From NCBI GenBank assembly GCA_007570785.1, contig ML664199.1, positions 15,512,290 through 15,576,289 on the forward strand: a stretch of DNA of 64,000 nucleotides. The letters run 5' to 3'. The notes under the pieces are model-generated. The model saw only the letters and a program-made list of their open reading frames with translations, ran no database searches and was not told the DNA's origin. Position numbers and translations under genes: made by a program. Position 1 is the stretch's first letter; each line of letters starts with the position of its first letter. Origin of the DNA: Antilocapra americana (Eukaryota; Chordata; Mammalia; Artiodactyla; Antilocapridae). Shown here piece by piece: positions 34,215-43,690 of the stretch.

Positions 34215-34349
34215 AATCAATCGCCAGCCCAGGATTGATGCTCGGGGCTGGTGCAGCGAGATTTCCCGGGGGGGGAGGGAGGAGGGGGGGTTCTGTAAAC
34301 CCATGGTGATATCATGACATTGTATGGCAAAAACAATAAAAAAAAAAAA
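34215..34349 (+). mobile_element. L1 3' end with G-rich tract (sense, severely truncated)
   Basis: AATCAATCGCCAGCCCAGGA is followed by a guanine tract at 34,268-34,290 (runs of 8, 3, 2 and 7 G separated by single A), CCATGGTGATATCATGACAT and a poly(A) tail ending at 34,349. Same young ruminant L1 3' end as at 23.1 and 58.8 kb, but only 135 bases long. No target duplication could be identified. Confidence 0.92.
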
Positions 34350-34444
34350 GTAAACAGCACAGTTGCCATCTCACCCAAAGTCTTCCTTTGTCCAGGGTAG
34401 AGTTGAGGACTAGGTACCTAAAGTCACCATAAAACCATGTACTG

Positions 34445-34830
34445 CCTTGAGATCACCTACTTTGTGGCCAAGGAATTATTTTCCAACCTCTTGAATTTCA
34501 TTTTCCTCATTTATGAGAGAATAATAATGGTGCCTACCTACATCTCAGAGTTCTCACAAGAATTAATTGAGATAATCTGTATCAGAGGTCAACAAACTTT
34601 TTCAGTAATGGGCCACATAGCGATAGAGACCCTATGGTCTCTGTTGCCGCTCTTCACCTCCACCACTGTAGGAGACAGGCAACCATGAACAGTACACAGC
34701 ACATGAATGTGGCTGTGTTCCAAGAAGATTTGATTTACAAAATGGGGTGTAGTTTTCCATCCCTGGATCAATGTATTCTGAATAATGCCTGATACAGAGT
34801 AAGGATTTAAGAATCTTACCTAGAATTATT
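34445..34830 (-). repeat. MIR SINE (antisense), split by a hAT-type element
   Basis: Before the split: TTTCCTCATTTATGAGAGAA, AATAATGGTGCCTACCTACA and TTAATTGAGATAATCTGTAT. After it: AATAATGCCTGATACAGAGT with 'attattactgtta'. The two halves are consecutive in antisense MIR. Confidence 0.7.
34576..34765. mobile_element. Non-autonomous hAT-type DNA transposon copy
   Basis: Blocks 'ggtcaacaaactttttcagtaatgggcc', 'gagaccctatggtctctgttgc', GAATGTGGCTGTGTTCCAAG and TTTGATTTACAAAATGGGGT follow a common mammalian hAT-Charlie-type non-autonomous family; I am not certain of the exact MER number. It lies inside a MIR. The flanking CTGTATCA and ATGTATTC may be a decayed 8-bp duplication typical of hAT. 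Confidence 0.65.
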
Positions 34831-35589
34831 ACTGTTACAATGAGGATGATGATGTCTATGGACTAAAAGAAATTCTTCATCTATTTAGTTTTTTAAAAAG
34901 CTAAACTTTCACTGGTTTCCCTAGTGTTCTCTCCTGAGATTGCTTTATCACCACTTGCAGGGTCATTTCCCCCATATGTGGGCTGTCCGTCTCTGGACAC
35001 TGAGGCATTCTGAGGAAGGCAGATAGGCCGCCTCCTGGCAATGAGAGGCCCTGTAGCAGATTGAGAGGCTCTAAGTACACCTTAAGACCAGGTCCCAACA
35101 CATTAACTCCTGCTCACGATCAGAGGTGCTGAGTGTATAAAATGAAACTATTGTTTGCTCCCCTCAGCCAAACACCATAAGGTTGTGCAGCCAGTACAGA
35201 AAAATGCCAACCCAGATCTGTCAGTGAGGAGCAGAGCAGCAGGGTAGAAGTGTGTGGGCAGGATCAATGTAGAGAACTCACTCTCCTGAGACCCAAATAT
35301 AGGGCAGATTAAAGAAGTGTGGTTGAATGCAAAAATGCATTAGGAAAGTGTCTGAATTATCCTTGAAGACATGTAGAGTTTTATATAGCACCTATTTCAT
35401 GATACAGCATTTCTGGTGTACAACTATTATAATAAAAAATTAATAGAATATATAAGGAAGAGATGAAAGTCTGGCTTTTGCCAGAAGAATTTAGATCATG
35501 AGGATCCTTGATAAGCTTAAATTATAGCAAGAAGCAAACCAGCTCTCAGTGGGGGCTAGAAATAAAGCTCAGTTTTAACCTGTGTCATA
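34831..35589. other. Non-coding DNA, no gene seen
   Basis: No family recognised. 34,960-35,110 is less AT-rich (CCGCCTCCTGGCAATGAGAG) and might repay a conservation check. Confidence 0.4.
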
Positions 35590-35822
35590 TAGAAAAAATG
35601 GTTGTCAAATTTTGTGAAGGGCCAGACAGTGAATATTTTAGGTATTGCAAATCATACAGTCTCTATCACAGTTACCCAATTCTGCCATTGAGGAAAAAGT
35701 GGCCATAAACAAAATGTATTTGAATGAACATGGATTGTGTGTTGATAAAACTTTATTTATAAAAACAAGCTTCAGGCTGGATATGGCTTGTGGCCTGTAG
35801 TTTTCTCACCCTTTTTTGATTG
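35590..35822. mobile_element. Second copy of the same hAT-type element
   Basis: GTGAAGGGCCAGACAGTGAA, TATTTTAGGTATTGCAAATC, 'ataaaactttatttataaaaacaagc' and 'ggctggatatggcttgtggcctgtagttttctcaccc'. Same orientation as the copy about 1 kb upstream and more complete, including the far end. Confidence 0.7.
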
Positions 35823-36667
35823 TTAAAAGAGTTTATCATCTTAAGAAGCCTCCAGTAGTGTCTTTTGTCTAGAAGCCAGTTTGTTATGTAAAAAATAACT
35901 GCATTAAACATAGTTATGTCTAAAAGGAGGGCAGAACTGATGTATGCATCAATGAGGTATGTTACACATGTCTCTTCTCTAATATAAATTATGGTAAACT
36001 AGATGATTCTTAGAAATGTTGGGATTTAAAGTGAATTAGAATTAAACTATGAAGCTTTTGGATCTCAGTGGCATTGCAGTGCAGGATTTTTGTTTTTGTT
36101 TTTTTTTCCCACCTGACTTCCTTTGGTCATGTGTTTCACAGTGTACCCACGCCTCCTAAGATTTTTAAATGATGACTGACACTAAGGTTAGTATCCTGTT
36201 TCTGGAGGAATTAAGTGTGTCCTATGTGACTCAACAGCAAGTAGACACTTGAAACCTTGTGCCTGGTTTCTTCCAAACTTTTCTCTAATGTACCTTTTCC
36301 TTTTGTTGATTTTGCTTTGTATGTATTGATTGTGTTAAATTTTTGCCATGAGAGCAATTATATACTGAGTCATACAAGTCCTTCTAGGAAGTCACTCAAC
36401 CTGGGAGTAGTCTTAGGAACCTACACCACACCATCCCACCTTGGTGTGCCATGTTTTCTTTATGTATGAGTCTGAATAGAGGAAGTTCTTGCCATAGTGT
36501 AATCTTCCCTGGGAAGATGATTTATGCTCAGGGCAGTGGAAAAATTAATTTATACAGGAAGTAAACACCTCAATCCTCTTCAGATACATTACTTGTGGAA
36601 TCTTTCTGGCTGTTGAAGTATATCAACTGTCACTGGTTCCATTAAAAACACTATTTTTTTATAGAAA
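35823..36667. other. Non-coding DNA, no gene seen
   Basis: No repeat or gene recognised; frames of up to 70 codons lack domains. Confidence 0.4.
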
Positions 36668-36725
36668 TTCAGTGCCTTGTATATGTTTGGTTCTCAGAGA
36701 AATATTTGTTGAATGAATGAATTAT
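36668..36725 (+). repeat. L2 3' end
   Basis: CAGTGCCTTGTATATGTTTG followed by AATATTTGTTGAATGAATGA, the L2 tail with its TGAA repeats. Confidence 0.65.
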
Positions 36726-37062
36726 GATCAGCCTAGCCTTGAGCCACTGGTAGATTTTTCCACACCAACAAACTGCTTCCTAGAAGGTCAGTGCAGGGTA
36801 ACTGATGGCAGTTCTGTGCATTTTTTGTTAGACATATGCATTTTGATAAGCACAGCAGCAAAACCTCCCAGAACCAAAACAGGCTGGGTACATTTAAAAT
36901 CAACACTGCAAATTCATTTTGACATTTCTTTTTTGGTATGGTAGTTATTATTCTTTCCAGGCTTCAAGTTTATGTGTCCGCAGCATTTTCACTTCACAAC
37001 TACCTGCTCTTCTTTTATAATGAGGCCTGTGACACATGTCAGTTTAAATAAATGAGTGTTTC

Positions 37063-37925
37063 CATTTCCACTGGCTCATTCCCTCACATGTTTATTCAGC
37101 ATAGGCAGTAAACCTGGCAGGGTACCAGGTGCTGTGCTAGATACTGAAGTTTCAAAAACAAAAACAAAAAATATGCTCTTTATTTAGTTGGGCAGGAGAC
37201 AGTTAGGTCATCACATACTGCTAGAGCAAACTTACTTATGAGTAGCTGAGGATCATAAGACTCGACAATTGACCCTGGTGGAATCTTTCAAAGCACAATT
37301 TAGGTTCAGCAACTCAATAGCAAAAAGGAAAAGCATTTGAAAGAAAATGGCATGAGCAAAGGTCCAGAGACTGGAGCAAGTATGACATACTCAGGGAGCA
37401 ACCAGCCAACTAATGGCTGCCTAGAGAGTACCTGTTAAGAAGAAGCAGAAAAATGAGAGTAAAACCGGACCAATAAAGATACTGTATATACAAGGTTAAG
37501 AAGCAGAAAATCATTCCTTAGGCAAAGGGAAGTCATTGAATTATTTCAAGGAGGGCAAGTATATGGTCATATTTGTAGTTCAAAAAATCACTCTAGGAGT
37601 GATTTAAAATCACTCTAGGTGACTTAAAAATGGTAAAGACTAGAGACAGAAAGACAAGTGAAAATGGTGATAATCCAGAAGAGAGATTGTGGAGACCTGA
37701 ACTAAGGCAGTGGCCATGGAAACAGAGGAGGAGGAGAGAAAATATTCAAGTTGTTCTGAAGGGGAACCCAGACTGATGGACTGATTGGATAAAATGTAAG
37801 GGAGAAGACACAGCCAATGATGATTCACAATTATTGGTGGTGAGGGGTCTTTCACAAGGAGAAGTTGTTTGGGAAAGAGAGAACAGCCTCATTTTTGGAC
37901 ACTGAGTTTGAGATGTGATCAAGCA
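37063..37925 (-). repeat. L2 LINE fragment (antisense)
   Basis: CATGTTTATTCAGCATAGGC, 'accaggtgctgtgctagatac', 'catgagcaaaggtccagagac', 'gggaagtcattgaatta' and 'aaatcactctagg' follow antisense L2 from the 3' end inward. Near 37,594-37,622 'aaatcactctaggagtgatttaaaatcactctagg' is a small local duplication with dyad symmetry. Confidence 0.65.
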
Positions 37926-37974
37926 ACCAAATAAGACTGTCCTTTAGGGATTGAGTAGTGACCTATTGCAGTAG

Positions 37975-38185
37975 AAGTAACAGATACCACACATAGTGTT
38001 AGACACTATTTGCCTTCTTGTTTAATTTTCCTAAGGTCTTTAGAAAGTAAGGAATATTATATCTATTTTTCAGTGGAGATGGTTGAGGTTCAGGGAAATT
38101 TAAGTAACTTAATGTTATTATAGAAGGAGTAAGTGGAAGTTCCAGGATTTTAATCTATATCTACTTGACTTCTTTGTATCTTAGT
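37975..38185 (+). repeat. MIR SINE fragment
   Basis: TTAGACACTATTTGCCTTCT, 'ttttcagtggagatggttgaggttcaggg', 'aagtaacttaatgtt', 'gtaagtggaagttccaggattttaa'. The order matches sense MIR. Confidence 0.65.
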
Positions 38186-39939
38186 TAGTCTCTTATGCTG
38201 ACTCACCTCTTCAGTAGGAATGAAACACTTCTGTGTTAATCTGTCAGCTGACCAGCCTGATTGGACATATGTTTAATATTGTTGTATCTTTGCACCAGAA
38301 AAATTAAGTAATGATAATACTTTTATCTTTTTAATGGTATTGCCTACTGACCACACATAATATCCTGTGTAATGTAAATGTACTTAAGGTAGGAATAATT
38401 TAAATGCAAGATAAAATGCAGAAATAAAAAAGAAAATAGAGAGGGAAATGCAATTGTTAAACACTTTTTTGTGATATAATATATGAAAATACAAATGAAA
38501 TCATCTCTCCTCTAGACAGTGGCTGGAAGTAGGAGAGCACTAGGGACACACCTTTTCTGGTCCTCCCAGGCCATAGTGCCAACCATGAGCTGAATTCTGT
38601 AATGTTTTAGGTTTCTGTATTAATCTTTGTAGGTTGGAGGGAATATATTGTGAAAATAAGCTGAAGAGGGAAACATGACTGGCATAATTCAGCATAAAAT
38701 ACATAGCATGCTATGTCCACTGTGGGCGTCAGTGGCCTTGCTACTTGCAAGGCAGTTAGATAGGTTTTCCTCTCTCCTTTTGAATTTAGACGTTTCGTGA
38801 GATATGATGATTACCTTCAGGTGGTTTTGTGTGCTTGTGAGTATGTATTCCAACAATTATTTGTTGAATATGTTGAGAAACAAGTCAACTCCCAATGATA
38901 TACCCTCAGTGGAGACCTGGATATCAAAACCCATGCCAGACTGCTCAGCTAGAATCTGACAGCACTCTGCCTCTGCTCCAGCCTCAAATGATACTTTAGT
39001 AACACACTAAATATGGCAGACTTGGGAAATGCGCAAATGGATACTATTCTGTTTACTGAGCACTTCCAGGAGAAGAGCCATGGTCCCTGGAGTGAGACCA
39101 TCTCCCAAGAGGTGGGTGGGGTCTGATCATGGTGCTCTCAGAGCCGGTGTGGGAGGTAGAGGGCCCAAGGTTCTGGGCAGGAGTATCTCACTGTGGCAAT
39201 CTGATTGAAAGATGAGCTCTGGGGACCTGTCTTAAAGTTGGGTCTACTTTTTATACATGACAACAGGCTATTTTCATTAAAAGTGTATGTATATTTAGAA
39301 TAATTGATAGGGACTCATGAAGACCAACCCCACTTCTGCTGGCACATGTGCACACAGGACTATGTGCAATTCAGAATGGGAGAAACAGTAGAAACTGGGA
39401 TGTGTCCATGGATAGACCCTATAAAAAGTAAAATATATTCAGTCTTTTCCTGTTGGACTTCAAGAAAAACTACATGTATTACATTTTGTTGGAAATTCTC
39501 TAATTTACTCCTTGTGAGTTCCTCCAGTCACTCAGTAAAATCTGAAATATCTTGACAGATTCTGTGTGGGGATGGAGGTAGAAGTGAGGAATGGCAATAC
39601 AAAGGGAAATCAGTAGAGTGGCTGTATATTTTGCTTTTCAGGCAGAGACAATTTTAAAGAAAGGAAGTACTATTAATAGATATGCCAAGACAACTGGCAA
39701 AAACCAGGTTGACCAGCATGTATGGTCATCTTAAAAATAAGGCTTGCCTGTTTGGGGATGCTGGCCCTGCAGAGATGCTGTCTTGTTCCAGCATTGTGTG
39801 GGAGCGTTCTGAGTCTGTGAGTCCTAGGCTGTGAGCAGCAGTGAAAAAATAGATAGGTGGCTGTGCAGAGAGCAATGGTAGACAAAGGATCATGATGATC
39901 AATCCTAACCCCTCTGCTCATTCACCTTCCCTTTCATGA
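38186..39939. other. Non-coding DNA, no gene seen
   Basis: No repeat recognised. Locally less AT-rich at 38.9-39.2 kb. Frames up to 83 codons without domains. Confidence 0.4.
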
Positions 39940-40151
39940 TAAGTCGCTTCAGTCATGTCCAGCTCTCTGCAACTCTAAGGACTGTAGCCCTCCAGGCTCC
40001 TGTGTCCATGGGATTCTCCAAGCAAGAATACTGGAGTGAGTTGCCATGCCCTCATCCAGGGGATCTTCCAGGCCCAGGGATCAAACCTGCATCTGTTACA
40101 TCTCCTGCACTGGCAGGTGGTTCTTTACCACTAGCGCCACCTGGGAAGCCC
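39940..40151 (-). mobile_element. Bov-tA SINE
   Basis: Antisense, from AAGTCGCTTCAGTCATGTCC to ACTAGCGCCACCTGGGAAGC, the head variant with the 'ccactagcgccacc' A-box region also seen at 52.6 kb. It lies about ten bases outside the twin-primed L1. Confidence 0.93.
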
Positions 40152-40175
40152 TTATATTTTCATATACTAAAGGAA

Positions 40176-40589
40176 CCATATGGTATTTGTCTCTCCATGA
40201 CTTGTTTTGTTAAGCATAATGCCCTCAAAGCCCATCCATATTGCAGCAAGTGGCAGGATTTTCTTCTTTTTATGGTGGAATAGTATTCTACTATATGTCT
40301 ATATCTATATTGTTCTTTTCAAATATATATTTATATGTTTACTCATCTGTTAGTTTCCATGTCTTGGCTATTATAAATAATTCTGCAGTGAATATGATCT
40401 ACAGATATCTTTTGGGGTTAGTAATTTTATTTCCTTTGGATATATAACCAGAAGTATAATTATTGGATAGTATGGTAGTTACATTTTTAATTTTTTGAGG
40501 AACCATACTGTTTTCTACGGTGGTTGCACCAGTTTATGTTTCCACCAACTGTTCGTAAGTGTTTCTTTTCTCCACATCCTTGCCAGCAT

Positions 40590-40636
<47 letters not shown>

Positions 40637-41116
40637 TTCATTATAGGCATTCTAACAGGTATGAGGTGGTATGTCTTTGTCATTTTGATTTGCATTTATG
40701 TTTGATCTGATTTGCATTATGCTAAGTGAAATCAGAAACTGAAAGACAAATACTGTATGATAACACTGATGTGGTATCTAAAAAATATCTCATCGAAAGA
40801 GATTCAATTTGTGGTTGCTGGAGGCTGGGAATGAAGATAGGGAAATTGGGTAAAGGTGGTCAAAAGATACTAACTTATAAAACAAATAAGTTCTGGAGAT
40901 TTAATATGTAGCATGGTGATTATAGTTAACAATAGTGTATATATGGAAGTTGTTAAGAGAATTCTTATCACAAAGAAGAGTAATTTGTATCTATGTGAAT
41001 GGTGGATGTTAACTAAATTTACTATAATTATTTTACTATATATATGTGTGTTAAATCATTATGTTGTACACCTTAAACTTCTGTATCAATTATACCTCAA
41101 ATAAACTGGACAAAAA
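40176..41116 (+). mobile_element. Older twin-primed L1 with duplicated inversion breakpoint
   Basis: 40,176-40,705 is antisense L1 (ORF2 end and start of 3' UTR: GTTAAGCATAATGCCCTCAA, 'ttccatgtcttggctattataaat', 'tttcctttggatatataaccag', ACGGTGGTTGCACCAGTTTA). 40,712-41,116 is sense L1 3' UTR (GCATTATGCTAAGTGAAATC to 'aattatacctcaaataaac') with a short A-rich tail. ATATACTAAAGGAA (40,162-40,175) and ATATGCTAAAAGGAA (41,117-41,131) flank the whole, so it is one insertion. About 45-50 bases (GCATTATGC...GACAAATAC) are present in both the inverted and direct parts. Confidence 0.85.
40594..40639. repeat. (CT)n microsatellite with poly-T
   Basis: About seventeen CT units followed by a T run, inside the inverted part of the L1 where the consensus has a short CT-containing segment. 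Confidence 0.9.
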
Positions 41117-41239
41117 ATATGCTAAAAGGAAGTCATCTTTCTGTGGATGACAAAGGAAAGAACTATGATGAAAACCTTGAAATAAGTAACCAGGCCAGGA
41201 AGTAAGAAAAAAATACTTCTATAGAAACCCTCATTGCAC

Positions 41240-41372
41240 TCAGTTTAGTTCAGTTCAGTCACTCAGTCGTGTCTGACTCTTTGCGACCCCGTGAACCGCA
41301 GCACACCAGGCTTCCCTGTCCATCACCAACTACTGGAGTCTACCCAAACCTATATCCGTTGAGTCAGTGACA
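41240..41372 (-). mobile_element. BovB/BovA 3' end fragment (antisense)
   Basis: AGTTTAGTTCAGTTCAGTCA, TCAGTCGTGTCTGACTCTTT, 'caccaggcttccctgtccatcaccaac' and TATATCCGTTGAGTCAGTGA. Only the last ~130 bases of the element. Confidence 0.9.
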
Positions 41373-43138
41373 GATTCTAAAAAATAGAATGAAGGAGAAC
41401 CATTCCTTATACAAGTTTTTTGTTTTTTTTTTAATGACTTATTCCTCAGAGAGAGAGAATGATCTGCGGTTTTTGAGAAGTTGGTGGTTTAGTGGAGAAG
41501 TTGATAAACCATGTACAAATCTCTTCTCTCCTTTCTCAGCAGGTGCCAGGGGTACTGGAGCATTTGATGACCCTGTGGGAGTATGTTCATCCTCCACTTG
41601 CTACTTTAAAGGAAAATACTTGTAACTTTCTTGCTAAAAAAGACAATTCCATTCTTGGAAGTAGAGCCTGTCTCAGCAAAATAGGATTATTTTGCTTCCT
41701 TGAGTTTAGATTCCAGAAATGGCTATGAAACTATCATTTATAAGAACATGCCACTGTGATTTAAATAGACAGAGGTCATTATAATGATTCAGTGTTCCAA
41801 TCATCTTGATAATGGATCCTAATTATTATACTCTTTTAGTACCTAAAAACAATTGCAAACTAGAATGAAAACCATTTGAAGAACAAGAATCTGATAATAT
41901 TCTATTTTTAATCACAAATCTGGTTTTCTTTTGAAGAAAAAAATAAATTAGAACCGCTAATTATGCAAATCATAGATGACCTTGGGGCTGTAAGATGGAC
42001 TGCAGAGGCAATGCTGTTGTTAGCAATTCAAGGTTTATAGATCTGAGATCTGTAGAAGCATCTATTGGGAGAACAAGTCCCAGTTGCCAAAATCAGAGAT
42101 TAAAAAGTGATTAGATTTCCTTCTTCTTTGAAAACTGACATCCAAATTCAGTCTTCTTACTTATCCATAAGGGAGCTTTCACCCATCAGCCCTTGCTCGC
42201 TTACTGTCTTTCTAATATCAGTGCTTCTGGTTAGAGACTCAAAGACAAGAACTTGTGGAAGGGCCACTAAGTCACCTGGCACCTGCTCATAAAGAAGAGA
42301 CACTTGTGTTAGGAACCAGGGCCTCTCAGCAAGGGGAAGGGCAGACTTCCCAGCCTAACCAGAATCCGCTCCAAGGAGTGATTTCCTACCGAGACTGCCA
42401 CTTAGCTCTTGCCTTTCTGTTTTTTTTCCTGCTTCTTTCTAAAATGTTAAGTTTGGGTTTGGGGGCACTCTGTCTTCAGTCTTTGTATTTTATTGCTTAT
42501 TTATTGTTTAGCTACTGATAGCCCATCATTTCTTGCTACTGCTGCCACTGTTGTTTCTGAACTTCTCTCTTTTTCCCTTCTGTTTTCCTTCTGCATCAGG
42601 TACTTCCAGGCCTCTTACTACTTCACTATTAAATCTACTTCTAAACTCACAGGAGTATTCAGGATTGGAGTATGATTCATGAAACATAGAACTTGAAATG
42701 TTTGGTGCAACCAAGACTTACATAACTTCTTAAAGTCATCTGAAAGACTCTAATGACCTTCTCTGTCTCTAGCTCTGTCTTAGTCTGTCATTGTCCCTCC
42801 CCTGTCTCTGTCTCCATCTGTCTCACTGTCAATATACAACTTGCTGGGTATTCAAATAAATGCAAGTTTTAATCTTTTTAGAACTGATTGTACTTTGCCC
42901 ATAAGTAATCATCCCACCAAGATGTTGAAGAAATGTAGACCTTCCAATTAATAATATGCTGGTCTCTCTTGACTATTCTTTTTCTATGAAATTTACAGTC
43001 AGTTCTAAATTCATCTCCCTATTAGGGCTGATTTAAATAGCTGCCATCTGCGTAACTCCATCCTCTTTTAGAGAAATCGTAGTTTGTCAAAAGTCCTTCC
43101 AGTCACTTGGCTGTTCTCCAAGACAGTGACAACACTTT
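41373..43138. other. Non-coding DNA, no gene seen
   Basis: Unique-looking. Two overlapping plus-strand frames at 41,389-41,728 and one at 42,255-42,518 lack domains. The 42.1-42.4 kb part is relatively GC-rich. No exon signature supported. Confidence 0.4.
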
Positions 43139-43312
43139 TGCTAGCACATTAGAATCACCTGGCTGGGGAACTTTTGAAAACTGATACCTAGGTTACCCCC
43201 AACATCATTCTTATCAGAATCTCGGAGACTGGGGGCATAGTATCGGTTTTTATAAAGCTCCCAAGGTGTCTGCTAAGTGCAACTAATATGGAGACCCACT
43301 GTACCTGAAAAT
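43139..43312 (+). mobile_element. MER5-type (hAT-Charlie) element
   Basis: GCACATTAGAATCACCTGGC, 'ggggaacttttgaaaac', 'cccaacatcattcttatcagaatctc', then 'gtgtctgctaagtgcaac' and 'ggagacccactg' follow the MER5A/B layout. Diverged. Confidence 0.65.
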
Positions 43313-43477
43313 ATCGTACAACTAACAGTTGCCTGGGCCACTCAGTGTGCCTCTAAACATAACTGGAGCCTATTAAGTCCACAGAGCCAGGGGTCATCCC
43401 AGGCTTGGGATCAATCTTGTCTTAATTCACTATGATTTGGGGTGATATAAGGAGCACAAAGGAAATGCTAATAAAAG

Positions 43478-43690
43478 TTAATATTATTGTTTGCTCACTG
43501 TATGCCACTTACGTTATCAAGTCCCTGTGTGGTTTCTTCATTGCACTCCCCACAAATATGATTCCATTTAGATGGAGAAGTTGCAGCTTAGAGAAGTAAA
43601 GTAACATGCCCAAGATCGTAAAGTTAATATATGAGAGAGCTTAATGTGTTCTGATGATGCAGCCAGGCACTGTATTGACTTCCTACGTAT
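43478..43690 (+). repeat. MIR SINE fragment
   Basis: TTGTTTGCTCACTGTATGCC, 'gatggagaagttgcagcttagagaagtaaagtaacatgcccaagatcgta' (the MIR core) and 'gatgcagccaggcactg'. Confidence 0.75.

Noticed and set aside
40594..40639. CT-rich tract considered as a polypyrimidine splice signal or promoter element
   Set aside because: It lies inside L1 sequence as a simple microsatellite; no adjoining exon.
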